The notes under the pieces: model-generated
The model's input: the letters and a program-made list of their open reading frames with translations, nothing else
What the model was told of the DNA's origin: nothing
Database searches by the model: none
Origin: Mimachlamys varia
Lineage: Eukaryota > Mollusca > Bivalvia > Pectinida > Pectinidae
NCBI GenBank assembly: GCA_947623455.1
Contig: OX392530.1
Span: 34,813,405 to 34,877,404, forward strand
DNA: 64,000 nucleotides
Reading direction: 5' to 3'
Made by a program: the position numbers and the translations under genes
In this document: in pieces, positions 50,408 through 62,906 of the stretch
Layout of the letters: every line of letters starts with the position of its first letter
Numbering within the stretch: position 1 is the stretch's first letter

Positions 50408-51173
50408 TTAAGAGCCGCCACAGCCAGGTCGGTATCCGCTCCGGATTGGGGCCGCCTCTGGAGCCAGGAATTTGAACCTTTCCCACTGACAACGAGAAAT
50501 AGAATCAGCGATGGAATTTTTAGACCCCTCAATATGCTCAGCTTTCAGGATGATATTGTGTTTCAGACAAACCACCACTAAACGCCGAACCAGTGTCGTG
50601 ACTAGTGGGTCCCTTGAGGATTGTTTATTTAGTATTGTACACACTGCCGCGTTGTCAATATGAAAAAAAAAAGACTTTTTTGTTACACATGTCCCTACCC
50701 CAGATATATAGTGCGACGGTTCCCGGAAGTAGCTCAAGGAATGTGATATTCCTCAAAATAGGCATACCTTTCCATTCAGAAGGCCAGGGGGCATATGCCC
50801 ATCGACCTTTAAAAAACAAGCCACACCCTTTGTCACTGCCACCTGCGCTGTCTGTATATAACTCCAGGGAGCTATATGAAATCCAGAACTGATCTGGCAT
50901 AACAGTTAAACCATTATATTCATTTAGGAATTCTAACCATGCATTTAAGTCTCCCTTCGTTTCCAGAGTCACCCTTATCTTATGGTGTGGTTTACTGATC
51001 CCTTGAGTGGCATTTATCAGTCGTCTACAAAATGCACGACCAGGTCTAACAAACCGACAGGCAAACTTCAGCGAGCCTATCAGTGCCTGCAGTTCAGTCA
51101 GGGTAACTTTCTTTACGGACAATGTGCCCTCAAGCTGTGCTCTTAATTTGGCCCATGGAAGTCTCAAAACCAT
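50408..51173 (-). pseudogene. DIRS-like RNase H
   Basis: YTDSAGGSDKGCG, FLELLPGTVALYIWG and HIDNAAVCTILNKQSSRDP carry the acidic D-E-D residues. The frame changes in a run of A residues (about 50661-50671), splitting the domain. Confidence 0.75.
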
Positions 51174-51283
51174 ATTAAGAGTGTCAAACGCAACACCTTA
51201 GAATGGCTATACTGTACAAGGACCTACTGTTTTATCGTCGGCTAGAGGAACCCCCAGCAAAGAACAATGTTCATAAAATATAT

Positions 51284-51700
51284 TCATTGTATCTTGACAT
51301 TGGCCTGTACCAGATGCGCTGCCAATGCAAACAACAAATCATCCAAATAGTGCAGCAGAGATGGCTGGATTGTTTTTGCGTGCAATTTCATGTCATTTTT
51401 TTCAGACCATTCTAAAAATGTAGCAAAATTTTCAAACAGAGCGCAGCTTATACTAGCCCCCATAGGCAAGCACTTGTCAAAATAAAATTTACCTTCAACC
51501 TGAAAACCTAGGAGATCAAAATCACTTGGTGATATTGGCAGTAATCTAAAGGCTGACTTGATGTCAGATTTTCCAAGCAGTGCTCCCGGACCTTGAGTTT
51601 GTATCACTTTGATAGCGTCATCTATGTTAGTATATTTTACAGAGCTACATCTGTAAAATCATTTACTGAAGTCGACTCGGGGAATGAAAGGTGGTGAATA
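51284..51700 (-). pseudogene. DIRS-like reverse transcriptase fragment
   Basis: KSDIKSAFRLLPI, PMGASISCALFE and YLDDLLF are the palm motifs, with YLDD as the catalytic box. The 5' part (51620-51900) is interrupted by stops. Confidence 0.75.
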
Positions 51701-52024
51701 ACTCGATAGTCACCATTTTTTTGGAACTAGGCCTAAAGGGGTAATTCGTAAAGTTGGCATAGGGGAGCAAGTAAATGGGCCTGCTATCCGACCGGCCTGT
51801 ATCTCTATCTGGATTTTTGCCTTAATTATGTCTGGAGATAAAACAGCACTACGGAGATTTTTTGCTGTATTAGGTTAGCGAGGCCCTTAATATTTCAGAG
51901 GAAAACCATACCGAAAACCATGTATTAATTCTTCTGCCACTGTTTTTTGGGGATATGTATATAAAAGATGTGACAGCAGTTCTAATTTGATTGGGGAGTA
52001 GCCTAATGCGTACAGTATATTGAC

Positions 52025-52917
52025 CTATTTCTTACTGCACTTTGGGTGTTGTCCCCAACAAACCGCGCATCCGTGTGTAAATTTGCAGTGGGCCTCAAAG
52101 GAACAATGCCCCTTATTGAACCCCAAGCATTCTTTAGCCCGTGAGGTACGAAAACTATTTGAAAAGACCCCATCGCCTTCCTGTTTACTGGACCCAGCTG
52201 TTGGTGCCGCCTCGTTCATTGTTTGAATTGGAGTAACTTCCCTTTGTACGGGCACCATATTAGACATGTGTAAAAGCCAAAGCTCATTCACAATAACCCT
52301 CCAATGACGAGTTTGGTTAGCGAGTTTTCATAAGGCGATATTGCTCGTCGTACTTTGACCACTCATTAGATGATGATCTACTTGCTGCAAGCCTTATATC
52401 TCGCATATACTTGAGGAACTCTTGTGCTTTCCCGGGTGTTTTTCCTAGGTGATACTCGTAAACACCATGAAAGCGCTTGTCCAATGGTGAAAGTTTGTTA
52501 TGGGTTTCACATACATGCGTTTTTGGACAACTAACGTCCCCGGCCCATATTTTTTTCTTTTAATTTCAGCGGAACATGCAGCCCGATTTCATCGAACACA
52601 CTAGTTGCGGGGTGGGGATCAATATCAGGGATCATGACCCATTCTGTAGGGAGCTCAGCCCCCGCCACATTACCTGACGTTCCCGGTCTTTCAAGGAAAT
52701 CGACATCTGGTGTCGAAACCCTCACAGCGGGGTTTAGCACATGGCTGGTATCGACATCCGCGAGGGGGGGGTGGGGGGGGGGGGGGGGGCGGATGCCCAC
52801 CTCACCGGGATAACTTTATAACTTTCTTTCCTCCACTTCAAAACGGGCTGGCACCCTCCTAGATCTTTTCCCCCGTCCTCTGGCACTCGTCTTTTGAGCA
52901 GCTCCGTTTCTGCCCAT
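52025..52917 (-). pseudogene. DIRS-like gag region
   Basis: A candidate ATG at 52915-52917 opens a basic, Arg/Lys-rich start that stops after about 33 codons. A G-run of about 20 at 52770-52790 and frame breaks follow. The end carries CLGFNKGHCSFEAHCKF then THGC, CWGQHPKC, the Cys/His pattern seen in DIRS-type gag proteins. Confidence 0.6.
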
Positions 52918-54124
52918 GGCGATGATGATGGATTCAAATTATAAATTGTGTGCGTTAGTTATGCTGCAATGGAGCTGCGTGTGATCAGAGTCACTTAGAC
53001 GCTTAAGTATAAACTGTAGGGAAGACGAGTTATGTCCCTTGGCCCTAACTCTAGTAAGGCTAATATACTTGCTTGTTTTAAAGGAGATTATCTTACATTA
53101 CATTAATTATCTCAATTAAGTTAACGAACCCATCTGTACATAATTGTGGCACGGTTTCAATAGTACAATGTACATGCAGGGGTGCCAGCTTCAAACGTTC
53201 CTTCGTTTGTTCAAACAAGTGATAGTTGAACGCTTTCATTTGTTTAAAAGAAGAAAAAGCAAGATTTCAAAGAGCAAAACAAATCTTCAAAATATATCAA
53301 TAGCATTCGCTATACTAGTCTCTAGCCATGGTGGTATATATGTTTTCGATTTCGTTCTTTCTTATTCACATTTTAAAATTTTACCCCAAATTGAAATTAA
53401 TATAAGATTGATATTTTGTTGTAAGCTAATCAGTTATGACGTCCTGTTTAGAATCACAAAATTGTAGGCTTAATAACCTTGGTATGAAGCTACTTATTAT
53501 AATATGAATAGCGTTATCTAAGTGATGCCCAATAGGAACATGTCTACTTCATTTCATAGTATTGTGTACTCTTCGAAATGAAGTACGAATCTGTATTTAT
53601 AACGTAATTATTATTAAGCAATATGTGGATCGTGACTTGATCATGAATATAGAACGTGATATAAAAAGAAAAAAAAAACAAATAAAACAAAAAACAAAAA
53701 AAAACAACAACAAGCAAACAAAACAAAAACATACAAGAAACAGCCAAATGAAATATAATTATATGTGTATAAATTGTATTTTACATTTATTGATATATAA
53801 TGAATGCAGTATATGTAACTCGTATATAAAACAATATACTAATCGGTCGATTCCTTAGTTAGAAAACGATCTATATTGACATTGAAATATTATTTCATTT
53901 AAAATTCTTATTTATACAGAATGCATATATAAATGACTTACTGTAAGATATCCATTTGCATTTCATTATCACAAAAATACTTGAAATAATACACAAGTTT
54001 GCCCTTTACAGTTTTTCTTTTAGATATGTATTATTTGCAAAAAAATATGTTAAATATCAACTCGAAAATATCTGAAAAACGGGTACCTTACTGTCAGGTT
54101 ATATAAATATGATTTTGTTCCACA

Positions 54125-54130
54125 TTTATT
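54125..54130 (-). promoter_or_regulatory. Gene 3 polyadenylation signal AATAAA
   Basis: Positional match to the gene 2 signal, about 172 bases past the stop. Confidence 0.5.
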
Positions 54131-54301
54131 CATGCAACACATTAAAAATCCTTTCTTTCTAGTCAATATGTTATTTCATTCTTAAACAAGCAAGAGGAAC
54201 GAACAAATAATGATGAAACCAATACGGTACAACAACTGGTAAAATGACCTTTTAGGGTTGTAACAAACATAATCGGTCATCGCTGTATTTAGAACCCTCT
54301 A

Positions 54302-54453
54302 TTAGGATTTTGCATCCACGGTAATCCCTACGGTATCGTATACGTTAGGTACGGTCCTCGTCTTGGAGTTCAGTTTTTCATAATTATCGTCTGGTGTTAC
54401 TGTCTCAGAAATCGACTGTCCATTTTCAGTGTCTTCAACTTCGTAAGGCCAAT
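54302..54453 (-). CDS. Gene 3 cytoplasmic tail with ITAM-like motif, stop
   Basis: Same length as gene 2 exon 15. YEVE, YEKL and YDTV are present with the same spacing. The substitutions fall between them, and the C terminus is VDAKS instead of VDTGS. Confidence 0.85.
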
Positions 54454-57400
54454 CTAAAATATGAAACGGAAAAAGATAATTAAAAAGAAGGCATTGAAAT
54501 GAAAATTAATAATGTAACGATCTTTTTTAAAAATCAAACTTTGAGTATGAAAACTTAAAGTAATGAAAAGCCACACAGTTCACAAGGACTATCTATTATT
54601 TACCAACGCCGGTTACATTTTAATTGATTAGAAACATTTCGTCTGCATTATCATCGACACTAAGCTACTGAATTAGATTTAAGTAAAAAATCGGGATCGG
54701 GACTTAAACATGCAGTAAAAAAGATAAGAACATAACTTGTTGAAGAAATGCTTTGATTAAGGGATGTTGGCTCAACAGAACGCAGTATACCGATTCATCT
54801 GAAGAGTTTTTGTCATTGCTTGCACTACGATATCTCAGTTAATATTCGTATCTATCTACAAAAAATGTCTTTGAGTCTGCCGGTAAAACTCAATAAAAAC
54901 ATGAGAGCGGTTTCACGAAGATATATATGCCTACTTCCGGCTGCGCAAAGAGTTCAACAGTGACCTTCGACGATTTGGTGTAAAGATGAAACAAAAAGGG
55001 GTTAACGACATATCTTGTGCACATACTTATTTCTCATCAAAGTGGTCAAGATTGACCTTTAACTTTGACTGATGACCTTTTTAACTCGAATTAGTTGTAG
55101 AACTCCGTATTGAAATTGTATTGTGTTAATAATAACTAAATCTATCTGGGGGTTTATAAGATAGCTTGTACATACATTATAGCACTCAAACAAATACCCC
55201 TCCCGTCTATGAAGTCAACACAAACAATATAAATATATATACAAATATATCACATGAACAGATATAAATGTTTGGAATAAGTAAGTCTTTTATGCGTCAA
55301 TTGATTAAACAAATAAGCATTGCTAGATAAAACTGTTTTGAAGTATATGTGTATACGAAGATTTGAAAACAAATAGACCTACTGATTGTCAATTTTTATG
55401 ATAGTCACCATATCTTCAAAATGGAACATTTACAATAACATTGTTAAGTCACTGTATAAATGACGTGCGAATGAAGAGACTATAAGTAGTCATTATTTTA
55501 GCATAGAAACTGCGACGGTAAGCCGTTGATAAAGAAACAATTATTATAGCTAAAATCAAGTTAAAATAATATTAGTCAGCAACATGGACAGCAAATGTAA
55601 TTATTATCATTGAAAAGGTGATTGATAAAGAATGAGGATGCTAAAATTGACAGGTGTGGTTGTATATGATTGTGTCGTACTAACATCTTGATAAAACTTG
55701 TACTTTTCGTTTTAAATAGTACTATGATATAACATTCGTCCTAATGGTAAGACTAAATGGATATGAATGCTATCAAATAGTTGTTGACGATCTCGAAACA
55801 ATATAAAAAACATTAGCTTTTCATTTCATATTAAACATGGATGAGCACCACCACCCAGCCCAAGAAAACGTTATTCCGTAACCTTAAATACATTACGTAA
55901 GTTACCTATATCTGCCGTGAACTCGTGTCCTTTGGCTTGCTGTGAGATGTCTGCCATTTGAATAGGTTCCGTGGTGTCTTTGTTCTTCATCGAGAGGCGC
56001 CTGGTCTGTACAATAACTAGGATGACCAGCACTATTATGACCACTCCCAATCCAGCACCTATCCCGACTGCAGCAGTATTAATTGTGTCCGTGTCTGTGA
56101 GGCATTTATTCAAATCATAAATGTCAGTATTTATTCAAAACTGATTATAAAATTTGGTCGCCATCTCGGTCTCATTGAAAAATATTCTATACCTTTGTAT
56201 ATTCAATTCGTGTGCCTAATTAGTGAGTTATTGACTAGTGCTTTTTTCTATCGGTTTTCATGTAAACAGTCTTTATTTATATGTTGTCCAAGTTCAATTG
56301 CATTTAAGTTCTGACAATGTTTTTTCGACGCTTCCGTATTCTCTCATGTTTCTTTTAAAAGTATACTTCTGAAGTCAATGATATAAGGTCTCTTATGTAA
56401 CATGTATGTCAAACCCATTAATAGTTTTTACATTTATTGACATTTTTTAGTTAAAGTGAATACCTATACGTATAACGCACCCAAATCAATTTAAGAGAAA
56501 AGTAATGGAAGTAATGTAATGGATTGAAAGTCAAAGAAGAGTAATTTGTCATAATTCACCTGCACAATATCCATTGGTCTGGATACAGAAGTTAGGATTG
56601 CAGTCATGTGGACAAACATTGCCACAATTCACTCCGTAGTATCCAGGCTGACAATCTGAAAAGTGACCAGAATGCATGAAAAGTTGTATCAATATGAATT
56701 GCATTAAAATATTTCGAAATTTCTTATTCATACATACATTGTAATATAATAAGTTCTCAAAAGGAATATTTTTTATAAACTGTTTCAGCAGTGCAGTTGC
56801 TACTATTTGTTTTACCTATGGTGTTATACATTTTTATCATTGCCTTATATAAGTACTGCGAGGGATTGAAAGTCTTTTGTTAGGTTTCGCTTAAATTATA
56901 GGTTGCGAAAGAAAGCCTAAATATGTATCTGAAAAAGGAAAATATCAATGCCGATAGCTGTTGCCTACATGCTAAAGGTTGGTTAAAGGGCGTTTTTTAT
57001 CCATATTTTCTCTTTCCTGTTCGCGGAACATTTTTTTTTCTGTTAGTGTACTTTTCGAAAAAAAATGACATTATTAATGAGTTAACGTTATATTAACTAA
57101 AGGGGCAATTAAGAGAACCCACGTTTTTATTAACTAGAATGAAAACAAACTATAATCAGAAAGGAATTCGTACTCGATAAATAGATACGGTGTAGCCGAT
57201 GCCCGGTGTGTTCAGTTTAAATAATTGGGAAAGTCGGCACCAATATAACGACATAAAAATTTAGCACGAAATAGCCCGACCCCTGGTGCAATCACCTGTA
57301 TGTGTGTTATCAACAAATGGACGCGTGGACACGGGGAGTTTGATTTCACACGTACTTCAAAGTAACCAAACGCAGATTGTATCGAACCACACACACACAG

Positions 57401-58426
57401 GGAACCTCTGAAACGAAATTTATTAAACTGAGTACGTTTTCGCTATTGGCCATGCTTCATTTGTATGTAAATTTAAATTGTAGCGAATTTCAGCTATAGA
57501 AATGTCGTTAAGAAAGTGATATAAATTCAGAATTTATCATGTACATGACATGTAATGAGATAGTGGTATCCTTACTTTTATTTAGATACATATTATTTGA
57601 CAGGCTGCATTTTGATTTTGAAGCCATTTTGATTGCATCCACAAAGCAAGTCTACGCGTGCTCCGTGAGATCAAAATGCTCAGAGATGTTTGTAAACATG
57701 TCTTATTTGCATGGCTTGTACGATAGAAAAACGCATGAAAACATCGGGTTTCAATTTTAAATCCAAAATCCGAGGGGCGTAAATTTGTGAAAAATATTCA
57801 ACCGTTACCAAAATCAGAAACTTAACTTAGATATTTCAATGATGTATCTGGTTACAAAATTTTAGTTTATTATGTGCATATGTTCCAGATATAATTAACG
57901 GAGACCCCTAAAAGGTGCCGGACGGAAAGTCGGCAGGTAAACCAATAGTCCCCATTTGCCTCACTGGTAGGGGACTTGGGAAAAGATTAAAGCGAAGCAT
58001 ACTTTGTGAAACCAAGTAGTTGTCACGTATGTAAGGTTTCCTATTTTCCATCTGCAATGGACTAATTTCGAACCATTTGTCAAATTATAACAATTGTAAA
58101 TTGTATCCTGTCATTCGAAGCTTGTTAATATATCAGGTGTGAAGTTGAAGAAAAGTTGAGATTATATAATTGTTTTTATATTGTGCTTGTCAGTTGCATG
58201 TACCCTGGTCAGCCCTGCTTTTTTACGCAAATAAATGAGAGAATTATCACTCGAAATATATCACCCGATGATCCAATTGAGAGATACTAACGTTCACTGC
58301 ATGTGTCTCCCATCCAGCCTGACAGACACCCAGGTGTGGAGCAGAGCCCTGTCACATGATTACATCCACCATCCTTACAATGGCATTGCTTCATACAATT
58401 AGCACCAAACTGGCCGGATCTGCATT
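54302..58426 (-). CDS. Gene 3: 3' part of a third receptor paralogue (4 exons in window)
   Basis: Exons 58292-58426 (EGF), 56560-56655 (short EGF), 55906-56094 (transmembrane) and 54302-54453 (tail, stop). Lengths and phases equal those of gene 2 exons 12-15. The homology with gene 2 stops at about 58808, inside the intron before the next expected EGF exon, where a Ty3/Gypsy element begins. The 5' part must lie beyond 64000 if the gene is whole. Conserved splice sites, frame, tyrosines and AATAAA argue that this end is still coding. Confidence 0.75.
55906..56094 (-). CDS. Gene 3 transmembrane exon
   Basis: 63 codons: GIGAGLG, hydrophobic VVIIVLVILVIV, then QTRRLSMKNK. Same length and donor GTAACT as gene 2. 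Confidence 0.85.
56560..56655 (-). CDS. Gene 3 short membrane-proximal EGF exon
   Basis: 32 codons differing from gene 2 exon 13 at a few sites (GYYGVNCGNVC against GYYGVNCDNVC). All six cysteines are kept. Confidence 0.8.
58292..58426 (-). CDS. Gene 3 EGF exon (type F)
   Basis: 45 codons, eight cysteines (FGANC, QCHC, GGC, GLC, PGC, GDTC), donor GTTAGT. Counterpart of 32104-32238. Confidence 0.8.
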
Positions 58427-58808
58427 CTGATGAAATAAATATAAGCGTGTTGAATATGTTACATATTTACAATGTTTCGTTATATTTCAATAAAATAGCA
58501 TCTATGATGACAATCCACGACTATCTTTCAACTAAAAGTATAATCTTTATAAAGAGATATGATAACTAAATGAATCAGTTTTTGAGACTGTAATTAGTTA
58601 ATAATTGCTAGGTTATTGTCATTAAGAAGGTTTCATGGGTTTTTTTTCACATACAAATTGAATTCATAAATATTGATGGGGAATTTTTATCGAACTTGTT
58701 TTGGTTATTGAATACTAAATATAACACGACCGTCTGTAGATTCAAAGTTATATTTAGGTTATATTTTCAAATGAACATGTACTACGTATATCGTGACTTA
58801 GCAGATGT

Positions 58809-59690
58809 ATGACAGATAGGAAACCCATGTGTTAGGGTTAGGTAATATATTCATAGATAATAGGGTTAGGCTGTCCACTTCAATGTGTATAGGTATAAGG
58901 CCATGCTGGGTCAACTCCCCCAGGCTGAAGGGAAGGGTCTGATCCCCCACAGTGAGATACATGGCACACTATACCTTACCTTATAATATAAATTGAAAGA
59001 TGTTTTTGTTTTACTTTTAAAACAAGACATAACTTTAGATACAGTTTGAGTAAGATCAGAATATAAATGTCATTAGATTCAGTAAGTTGTTAAGAATCTA
59101 TATCTGTTTTTAGTATTGTAATAAACAATATAGTGTTGAAGCTGTATAGCTTTTACTGTAATAATGCCTTGGTGACATGCAGTCACTGCATCATGGTATA
59201 TTTGATAATGTAATATTCAAAGGGATCTAACTACCGTTCTCTTAACAATATACCTCTGTAACAATAGCACTGCTCAAAATACTAAAATACTAACAGTTAA
59301 AAGAAAAAAAATCAAATACCAAAGTTTCCGAATGTTTTGTGCACAAAATTTTCAAAAAGTTTGTAACTATCAGATATCTCAGAACTCAAGACTGGCTACA
59401 TATCAAGAAATATCAGTATAGGAAAAGGATATAAAGTCTACTAACATTTTCTGGTGCCTACTTTACCTACACTCCATACTCTATGATATTATACAATGAT
59501 ACATGGCTATTTTGATCAGTTTCCATTCAATAGTATTTCTGTCAACACAATATAAACTACACACTAAAGGAATATGGCTTTTTTCCAATATTTAGTTTCT
59601 ACTCTACTGCTGTACAAGCTACTGTTTACTTGTTTTCTTTTTCTTTGTACCCCTAAGTGTCTTATGAATATGGAATTCTCTTATCAAGTG
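58809..59690 (-). other. Gypsy 3' non-coding region / probable 3' LTR
   Basis: No coding sequence. Starts at the break of homology with gene 2. The exact LTR ends and target-site duplication were not resolved. Contains a 36-bp copy of integrase sequence (59163-59198). Confidence 0.5.
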
Positions 59691-59696
59691 AGAAGG

Positions 59697-61216
59697 TTAA
59701 TTCTTTTCTTTCACCCAAGAAGTTTCCTTTTGCTCTACCCATTTGACACGGTACCACTTAACTTTATTACTTGGTTTACAACAAATGATTCTGTTAACAG
59801 TCAGGCAAATACTGTCACTGTCTCTAGGATCTTGTTGTGTACTAGATGTGCTATCATGACTAGGACCTTCTGTTTCTATATTTTCCTCAGAATCAGGCTC
59901 TACATCTGAGTCATCAATGAGCTCTGGGTTGGCTTCCTGAATACCATTGTCATTTTCTGGAGGATTGGTTGGCCTCAGTTCTGGACTGACATATCCTTTT
60001 AGTCGATTTGAATGAATCAGTGACTTTACCACTTTATTTGTTTGGCAACATCTGATTCTGAACCTATGGTTGTCAAACGTGTTTGTGATATAAAATGGAC
60101 CTACCCATTTCTGATACAGTTTAGGTGACAAATCAATAGGAAATCTTTTGTAATGCAACCAAACCCTCTGTCCTATTCTGAACTCTGGCTGTTTAACATT
60201 CTTGTCATGTTGTCGTTTGTACTTCGTCTGAGCTTCTCGAATATTGTTTTTACATGTAGCTAACTCTCTAAATGTCTCATGATTTTCTAGTATCTTGGCT
60301 AGATGGGATTCAGCTGTTTTCCCCAATGGTGTAGTGTAAGAACCGTATCTATTGGCATGCGACATTCTCTTCCAAATAAGAGAAAGTAGGGCGAAAATTG
60401 CGTTGACTGTGTCGAAGGCACTGCTCTATAGCTTAGCATAATACTTGGTAAAATGTCATGCCAATTTGTCTGTTTCTCGTTACAGAAACTTCTGAGACTG
60501 GTTGCTATACTGTCATTCATGCGTTCACATGTAGCATTGGTTTGGGGATGGTAAGAAGAAGTTTGAATCTTGGTGATCTCAAATATTTTGCACAGTTCTT
60601 TTACAAGATTTGAGACGAAATTCTGACCTCGATCCGTCAGAATTGATTCAGGTGCTCCATACCTACATATGAACTCGTTGTATAAGACTCTAGCAATTTC
60701 AGCTGCCTCATACAAAACCAATGGAAAAGCTTCACACCACTTAGAGAATGAGTCCACAAAAAGCAAGATATACATATGACCTTGAGTTGTTTTGGGGAGA
60801 GGTCCTAATATGTCCATGTGGATACGACCAAATACATCTTCAACGGGGAGAGGTTTAAGTGGTGCTGGACTATGATGCGTGTCTCTTTTTGCCCTCGCAC
60901 AAGCTTCACAGGATTTACAGTAGTATTGAATATCCTGGAACATTTTATACCAAAAATATTTCAGTCTAACACTATGGTATGTGCGTTCAATGCCTTGGTG
61001 ACCTGCAGTCATTGCATCATGGTAGGAAAACAGAATGTCATCTTGGAAACATGTCACATTAAGTGATTTTGGAACCACTAACTGCTTAACGATTCTCTCA
61101 CTTTTTAACCCTTTTCCTCGTGGATAGTACAGATGATATAAAACACCATTATCCATCAAGAAGTCATTTGATTCTACTGCAATAGTATGTGCCAATTTTT
61201 TGTCAAAGTCAGGCAA
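59697..61216 (-). pseudogene. Gypsy integrase with C-terminal chromodomain-like tail
   Basis: The HHCC zinc region (AGHQGIERTYH and CKSCEACARAK), then core Asp in MDILGPLP, Asp in TDRGQNF and Glu in NATCERMND. Frame change near 60330. The tail has WVGPFYIT and KWYRVKWVEQKETSWV, the latter resembling a chromodomain strand. Confidence 0.8.
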
Positions 61217-62439
61217 AGTCCAGTCTCAAGATATCCTATCATAGGTTCTAAATCAGGGTCACGGAGTTGAATATTTCTCATCTCCTCTACACTCATGGCT
61301 GCAACTGCTTTTGTTTGACCTACAGGATTTTGACTTATTGACTTTGACACCCCTGAAAGTTCCGGTTCCTTAGCCTCATTTGTTTTATTTGACTTTGCCA
61401 TAGAAGTTGGAATAGTATCTGGCCAGTATAATGTGTATTCCATTTCACAAAATGGATTCTCACTGGAATTTATTGAAGCTACAACTACCTCATGTATCTT
61501 GTCATTTTGGTCCTCTTTCTCTTGAGGATATTCCCTACGAGACAGGCTGTCAGCATTAGAATGTTGTTTTCCTGCTTTGTGTTCCACGACAAAGTTGTAC
61601 CCTTGAAGTAATAAGGCCCATCTAGCTACACGACCCGCTTTTTGTTTACTATTCTGTATAGTTTTGATAGCCATGTGGTCGGTGTACACTACAAATCTTT
61701 TAGAAGCTAAGTAAACATGATAGTACCTAATTCCTTCCACTAAAGCAAGACCCTCTAAGTCTGTAATACCCCAGTTCTTTTCTGCTTTGCGAAGTGCTCT
61801 ACCCCCATACGCTATAACTCTTTCTTTTCCCTCCGAATCTCTCTGTCCCAATACATACCCAATTGCCTTGGTTGAAGCATCGGTATAGAGAATAAACTCT
61901 TTGTCAAAATCGGGATACACCAATATAGATGCTGACGTCAAGCTAGATTTCAGACTTTCCAAAGCTGACTGACAGTCTTCTGACCATTTGAACTCTATCT
62001 CTGCTTTTAACAGCTCATTAAGAGGTGCTGCTATTTTGGCGAACCCCTTCACAAATCTACGGTAGTAATTACACAACCCAAGGAATGCTCTAATGTCATG
62101 TTGTGATTTCGGAACAGGGTAGTCTGATACTGCCTTTATCGTTTCTGGATTGACACTGATTCCATTTGTCGAGAAAATGTGACCAATGTATTTAACTTCA
62201 GCTACTTCAAAGTTACATTTTGAAGGCTTAAGGCGAAGGTTGGCCTCACGCAACCTCTCAAACACTTGGCCCAAATGATCAAGATGTTCTTCAAAAGTTG
62301 AAGAAAACACCAAGATGTCATCAATGTAAACTGAGGCAAACTTGCAACTTAAGTCTCTTAATACCTCAGTCATGACCATAGAAAACGCTGTTGGGGAGTT
62401 TGACAAACCAAAATGGAAGTTTTTTAAACTGATAGACAC
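61174..62439 (-). pseudogene. Gypsy reverse transcriptase C-terminal half and RNase H
   Basis: VYIDDILVFS is the catalytic box. RNase H shows ILYTDAS, DLEGLALVEG and YTDHMAIK, then HKAGKQHSNADSLSR. It overlaps the next ORF near 61200 in a different frame, a second break. Confidence 0.85.
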
Positions 62440-62851
62440 CTTCGTGTGTCACAAATACAGTTTTAGCTTTTGATTCCTCGGACATAGGAATTTGCCAGAA
62501 ACCTGATTTCAGATCTAAACTTGAATACAACTTCGCTTTGGCTTGGTCTATGGTATCCGATATGTCCTCAAAACGTGGAATTGGAAAACTCAATGGTTTT
62601 GTCACCTGATTTACCTTTCTGTAATCAATAGCAAATCGGTACCCACCATTGGCCTTCTTTACTAACACTACCGGGCTTTGCCAAGGTGTATAAGCTTCCT
62701 CTGTGATGTTGTTGTCCAACATTTCTCTAGTTTGTTTTTCAATCTCTCTTTTCACCCCGGGGGAGGTTCTGTAAAACCTCTGTTTGATAGGTTTAGCTTC
62801 TCCCGTGTCTATCGCATGGAAGTAGAGATTAGTGCTACCTAATTCTGACAT
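62366..62851 (-). pseudogene. Gypsy reverse transcriptase, N-terminal half
   Basis: Contains WQSPVVLVKKANGGYRFAID, YRKVNQVT and SSLDLKSGFWQIPM, the fingers and palm motifs. The frame is lost near 62405 through a one-base difference. Confidence 0.8.
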
Positions 62852-62906
62852 GTCTTTGGCAAAAACATCTCTGTTTTCTCCAAGAAAACTGAGAAGTTTG
62901 TTTTTT

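Larger units (their letters stand above)
48635..53105 (-). mobile_element. DIRS/Ngaro-like tyrosine-recombinase retrotransposon, degenerate
   Basis: Interrupts DNA that is continuous in copy 1 (near 26590-26628). Order on the minus strand: gag-like ORF with a Cys/His cluster, reverse transcriptase, RNase H, tyrosine recombinase, SGNH-hydrolase-like domain. No integrase or protease is present, as expected for DIRS/Ngaro. Several frameshifts. Split direct repeats were not resolved. Confidence 0.8.
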
